A stretch of DNA of 64,000 nt from Chamaecyparis obtusa (Eukaryota > Streptophyta > Pinopsida > Cupressales > Cupressaceae). The DNA is taken from the NCBI GenBank assembly GCA_027943335.1, contig BSBK01000963.1:2775001-2839000 (forward strand). The letters run 5' to 3'. Both the position numbers and the translations under genes were made by a program. This document shows positions 60,159 to 64,000 of this stretch, piece after piece (within the stretch, counting starts at the first letter, position 1; each line of letters starts with the position of its first letter). The notes beneath the pieces are model-generated. The model searched no databases and was not told the DNA's origin. It saw only the letters and a list, made by a program, of their open reading frames with translations.

Positions 60159-60868
60159 TGTAATGGATTTAAATTTACACCCTCGTATAAAGGCCATTTT
60201 CGCACTTTGTCCCCCCTTAGCCTAAGACAATTCTATCACCCTCATTCATCCCTATCATTTTCCAAGTCATCGCTCAGCCAAAAATCTACACAAGAAAGCC
60301 ATTGTGACACCAGACACATGCACTCTGTGGAGACATATGTGCACTGTGCTTGCATCTACAAATCTACAGATGTGCAAATAGCTATTGGAGCATTACAAAT
60401 CTGCCAACCTTCGATTATAACACTCTAAAATGATGGCTTCCTCTGCAAGATTCCATTCGGGTTCAATAAAAAACCCTTTTGCAAGTCATTTTAGGGTCTC
60501 TTGCACTCTCTTGATCTCTCATTCAAATTTCTAAGTCCTGATACTTGCATTCTAGCTTCCAACACAACCATTATTTTATCTATATCTCCATTTTATTGTT
60601 GGTTTTTCCTCCATTGGCGAATAGGTTTCAACTATCTATTGTTCATATTCGACACTGCAACACTTTTTCAAGCCTTCTACTCTCTTTTGGAGGGCCTATC
60701 TCATATCATCACCATGTCTTTGAGCATATTATTGACTTGATCATTTCTCTTTTACATTATTTTTGTAGCTATTGTATCTTCAATTCAGTTATCTATCATT
60801 GAATATTGTGTCTATTTGGCCTTCCGTGGAGGTGGAGACACCAAAAAGGGGGTTTGACTAAGGCAAGT
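60159..60868 (+). repeat. Element G 3' LTR, right part missing
   Basis: Begins TGTAATGGATTTAAATTT. A TATA-like CGTATAAAGG is at 60184-60193. It matches the 5' LTR up to GACTAAGGCAAG and stops there. The remaining 700 bp or so seen at 56541-57250 are absent. Confidence 0.75.
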
Positions 60869-61107
60869 TGTAATGATCCCTTTCTAGAAGAGAATTTAAT
60901 AATTAATCATAAAATAAAATTAATAAATATCGAATGAATAATAATATTAATATAATAATTAAATTAATATTATTTCATAATACTAATAATATACTATTAT
61001 ATGAAGCATATATAAATAATTATATTTTGACACAACTATAACATGAATATTAAATATACTCATACCTTTGATTATATATTAGATATTTAAACATAAATAT
61101 TATATCT

Positions 61108-61190
<83 letters not shown>

Positions 61191-61332
61191 ATATCAAATA
61201 TTATATCATAAAATATATAAGCTAATTCCTATCACTAAAGGTCACGACTTGAATAAATTCTTGACCTTTCCCTCCCACACGGCTATTACTTACGAAGACA
61301 CCATCAAAATCTAGGAAGAGATACAACATATA
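60869..61332. other. AT-rich block beginning like an LTR
   Basis: Starts TGTAATGATCCCTTTCTAGA, then very AT-rich sequence with a (TA)n array. No matching right end found. Confidence 0.45.
61110..61187. repeat. (TA)n microsatellite
   Basis: About 78 bp of TA. Confidence 0.98.
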
Positions 61333-61494
61333 GGGGCCGTTTGGTGCATGGAATTAACTTATCTAGAATAGGCCTAGTCTAGAATAAGGACCTATTCTCG
61401 GATTAGTTAATCCTCAAAACAAAAGCTGGAATAATCGATTCTGCGTTTGGATCCCATAATGTATGAATATGATGAAATAGTGTTCATACCAAAA
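61333..61494 (+). mobile_element. Possible MITE terminus, cut by the next LTR
   Basis: GGGGCCGTTTGGTGCATGG after a TATA context resembles the terminal repeats of Tourist/PIF-Harbinger or related MITEs. A second GCGTTTGGATCCC lies at about 61443. The other end would lie beyond the inserted LTR element and is outside the window. Confidence 0.4.
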
Positions 61495-62991
61495 TGAATG
61501 GGAGAAATATGAGATCTACTTCTAAATCCAAATTTCCAAAGGAAAGATCCAAATTGATCAACCAAAAGGTTAATACACAAAAGAATAAATCTATGAAGAA
61601 TATGAAGGAGGAAGAAAACCTTATATTTCCCTATAAAGAAGATGTGCTTGAAATCTGAAATAATTGAAAGGCAAATACTAACTTCAAAATAGGGCAGATC
61701 TGGAAAATGCTAATTTCTGATGTCTGTGTGCAGTTTCGGGCAATTATGCAAATTGTTTCAGACTGGAAATGTCGGGACGAAGAAAACCCAGAAAAATTTT
61801 ATCTTTCTTACAGTAGGTAGTCTTTGACCCTAATAAAAGGTCAAAGACTACTTTGAGATTTTGAAGGTCCTCCTTGACTTTATTCACAGATCTCGGAAGT
61901 TCACCAAAAAAGGTATCCAAATCCAAATTCAGACCCGCAGTTTTGCACCTGTACCTGCAAGAAAAAGAGGGTTTTTTTTGTTTGGATGGGGGGTTTGCCT
62001 TGGTCAAACCCCAATTTAGGAATTAACCTTGAAATTGTAATGTGCATAAACAAAGTAAATGAAACAATTCACCTTGCTTATGTTTAAGTCCTTGTAGAGG
62101 ATTCGAATCCTTGAATCCACAAGTAGGGATGCTCCAATGGATGTAGAATGAATGTAGGATGTCTCAAATCAATGGCATTTGATCTTCAAAACCAATCTCG
62201 AATGGATCTTTTCATATGAGGAGGCTTGGATGAATATGGATGAAGAAATCTTCAAGGCCCGGCTCCAAAGAGATCAAATCCTTCAATGGCTAACAATGGA
62301 TCTCCTTGATGAATGCTTAAATGCTTGAATAGATGCTTGAATGCTAGGCTTGAGGATTAATGAATGCTTGCTTTCTTTCCTTCTCCTTCTTGCTTTCTTG
62401 ATCGCTTGATTACACTTGAGAGCTTGAGAAATTGCTTGATGAGAATGGATGGAAAAATGAGAGAAGGCTTCCTTTTATAGTGATCTAGGGCACAATCCTC
62501 TAGAGAAGGCTAACATTGGGGAATTAAATCCCAATTAACCTTAACCCCTAGAAATGGACCCATATTAAATGCAATTTAAGGATTTACCATTCTGAAACCC
62601 GAAATGGCCGACCCGGAAGTAGGAAAACAAATATTTCTGAAACCTAACATCTGGAAATCATGGGAACCTAAAATTTGAAATCTAGGTCAAGGATGAGGTA
62701 GACCCCACCCTAGGTCAAGGTCGAGGTCATCCCTGACCTAGGTCAAGGTTGAGGTCATCTTTGACCCTCAAGGTCATCTTTGACCTTGAGGTCAAAAACC
62801 TCAGGACCTCAATCTAGTGTGCTAAGAAATGTAGAAATAAAGTGGAAAATAGGTGCAGAGAGAAGCAGAATGGGGGGAGAAAGCCATATACATGCAAAGA
62901 TCTGATCAAGGCACTTAACATGACTCCAGATCACTTACTCAGAGGGCTAAATTCTCTTATCATGGAAGTGCTTCCATTTTAAGATGATACA
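61495..62991 (-). mobile_element. F-family LTR (3' LTR of an element running off the window)
   Basis: About 1.5 kb matching the element F LTRs, including the ends TGAAT... on the left and ...AAGATGATACA on the right. It lacks about 40 bp near the left end relative to element F. It is followed at 62992 by the same TTAAGCCCCCACTTTAG (minus-strand polypurine tract) as at 51277. TATAAAAGG on the minus strand at about 62471-62479. Dense GGTCAA/TTGACC words lie at 62690-62800. Confidence 0.9.
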
Positions 62992-64000
62992 TTAAGCCCC
63001 CACTTTAGCAAGAGTATGGACTCGATGCAAACTCTTGGTAAAGGAGATCAAAATGAAAAGATAATCATATCGTAATCAAATGGACAAAGAGAAACCTCAA
63101 GCCCCCAAGGACTCAAGTCTTCATCGACTCCAAGATCACAATAAGAGAGACATCTCTAGAGAGAGAGAAAGAGGGTGTGATTATCTCACCCAATGAGAAC
63201 TTATGTCCCATTGTGAACCACACAAGGAAACAGCACAGCTGGAAAGATGGAATTGAACCGCCTAGTGAATGTGGCTACTCACTAGTCAACCCATCAAGGA
63301 TTCATCCTTAGGAATATTCTATTCCATAAGAATAAAACCAAAAGTAAAAGAGATCCAGTCTTAAGGACACCTCTGACCTTAAGGGATCAAAATAATATAT
63401 ATTTAAAACTGGAGGGATCAAGAGATCCTGAAATATAAATCCATGCTTTAAGGATTAGTTACTAATCCAAAAAGGGAGAAAAAGGTATCTTGAAAAATAA
63501 TATATGCATATCGAAAAGTGCGTGTGTTCAATAGGTGAGCAGAGCATATGCCCCCATGTTAAAGTCATTGCTAACACTTTAACAGGAGCAATGGCTTTAA
63601 CAGAAACATAAACAACTCCACTGATTACGTTTCCACTTCGAGATGCCCCCAGACAAATCAAGGGAAATATCACAGAAACGTATAGAGAACACAGAAGGGA
63701 TCTACCTACCATGGGGTTAGTATGATCATAAGATAATATATATATGATATTATTGCAAATGAATTGACATAATTCCCCAAAGAAAGTAGAACTAAAATCA
63801 CAAAGGAGGAAAGATCACATAAGATATACGAAGAAGAAATTTTTGAACCATGACATGGAGACCAAAAAGAATCAGTGCTACCACGTCTTGAATCCAAGCA
63901 GATTACATAAGGAAAAATTTACAAACAATAGCACATTTACGACATAACATGAGGGTAAAAGCACAAAGCTGTGTCACGTTTCAGGACAACTTATCAGCAC
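62992..64000 (-). mobile_element. Interior of the second F-family element, 3' part
   Basis: Resembles 51277-51750: shared CAAACTCTTGGTAAAGGAG, then a GATTAYCTC-type phrase and a CAT...ACCTT leader. No ORF with a recognisable domain. The minisatellite seen in element F at 51844 has no counterpart in the visible part. Confidence 0.7.

Overview
This window reads as nuclear DNA of a seed plant with a large, repeat-filled genome. It is AT-rich, has long (TA)n arrays, and holds at least ten LTR-retrotransposon pieces, a LINE fragment, a hAT transposon remnant and a complete TRIM. A gymnosperm-like genome would fit the element density and nesting, but the sequence does not prove the taxon. No intact host gene is certain. 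The only host-like coding candidate is the open frame at 9058-9990.

Layout, left to right. Positions 1-3250 hold a Ty1/copia tail (RNase H, polypurine tract, 3' LTR) facing an inverted LTR of a related family. Positions 3613-6970 are a minus-strand copia derivative with two LTRs, a PBS and only gag/protease remnants. Positions 6971-8664 carry a 162-bp tandem duplication. A palindromic TATA sequence lies at 8665-8699, followed by the 9058-9990 frame. A perfect 69-bp inverted repeat is at 12517-12710. A 5'-truncated LINE lies at 13091-14778 (minus), followed by a probable LTR at 14830-16152. A short copia RT relic is at 18955-19068. A complete 335-bp TRIM with an exact ATGAT target duplication is at 22928-23262. 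A non-coding copia-like element with an exact AGTTA duplication is at 24697-27898. A decayed hAT transposase gene (BED finger, DUF659, hATC) lies at 29509-31990, with a second partial copy beside it.

The right half is a nested stack. An older element, E, has its 5' LTR at 36724-37761, which resumes at 46022-46204. That LTR was split by a copia element (37762-46016, exact ATTTG duplication) with recognisable gag, protease, integrase, RT and RNase H. E continues with a PBS, a coiled-coil ORF carrying five CCHC-like zinc knuckles, an internal TATA box, and a second ORF of unknown function. The second ORF is interrupted at 49683 by a 6.46-kb minus-strand LTR element, F (exact AGAAT duplication), and resumes in frame at 56149. 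E is then cut off near 56410 by a truncated LTR element, G, which uses the same unusual primer-binding site as F. After G come an AT-rich block, a MITE-like terminus and another F-family LTR whose body runs off the right edge.

Almost all coding sequence is interrupted by stops or frameshifts, so the genes do not form a working pathway. The main biological content is the mobile-element archaeology and, possibly, the unusual two-ORF, apparently pol-less architecture of element E.
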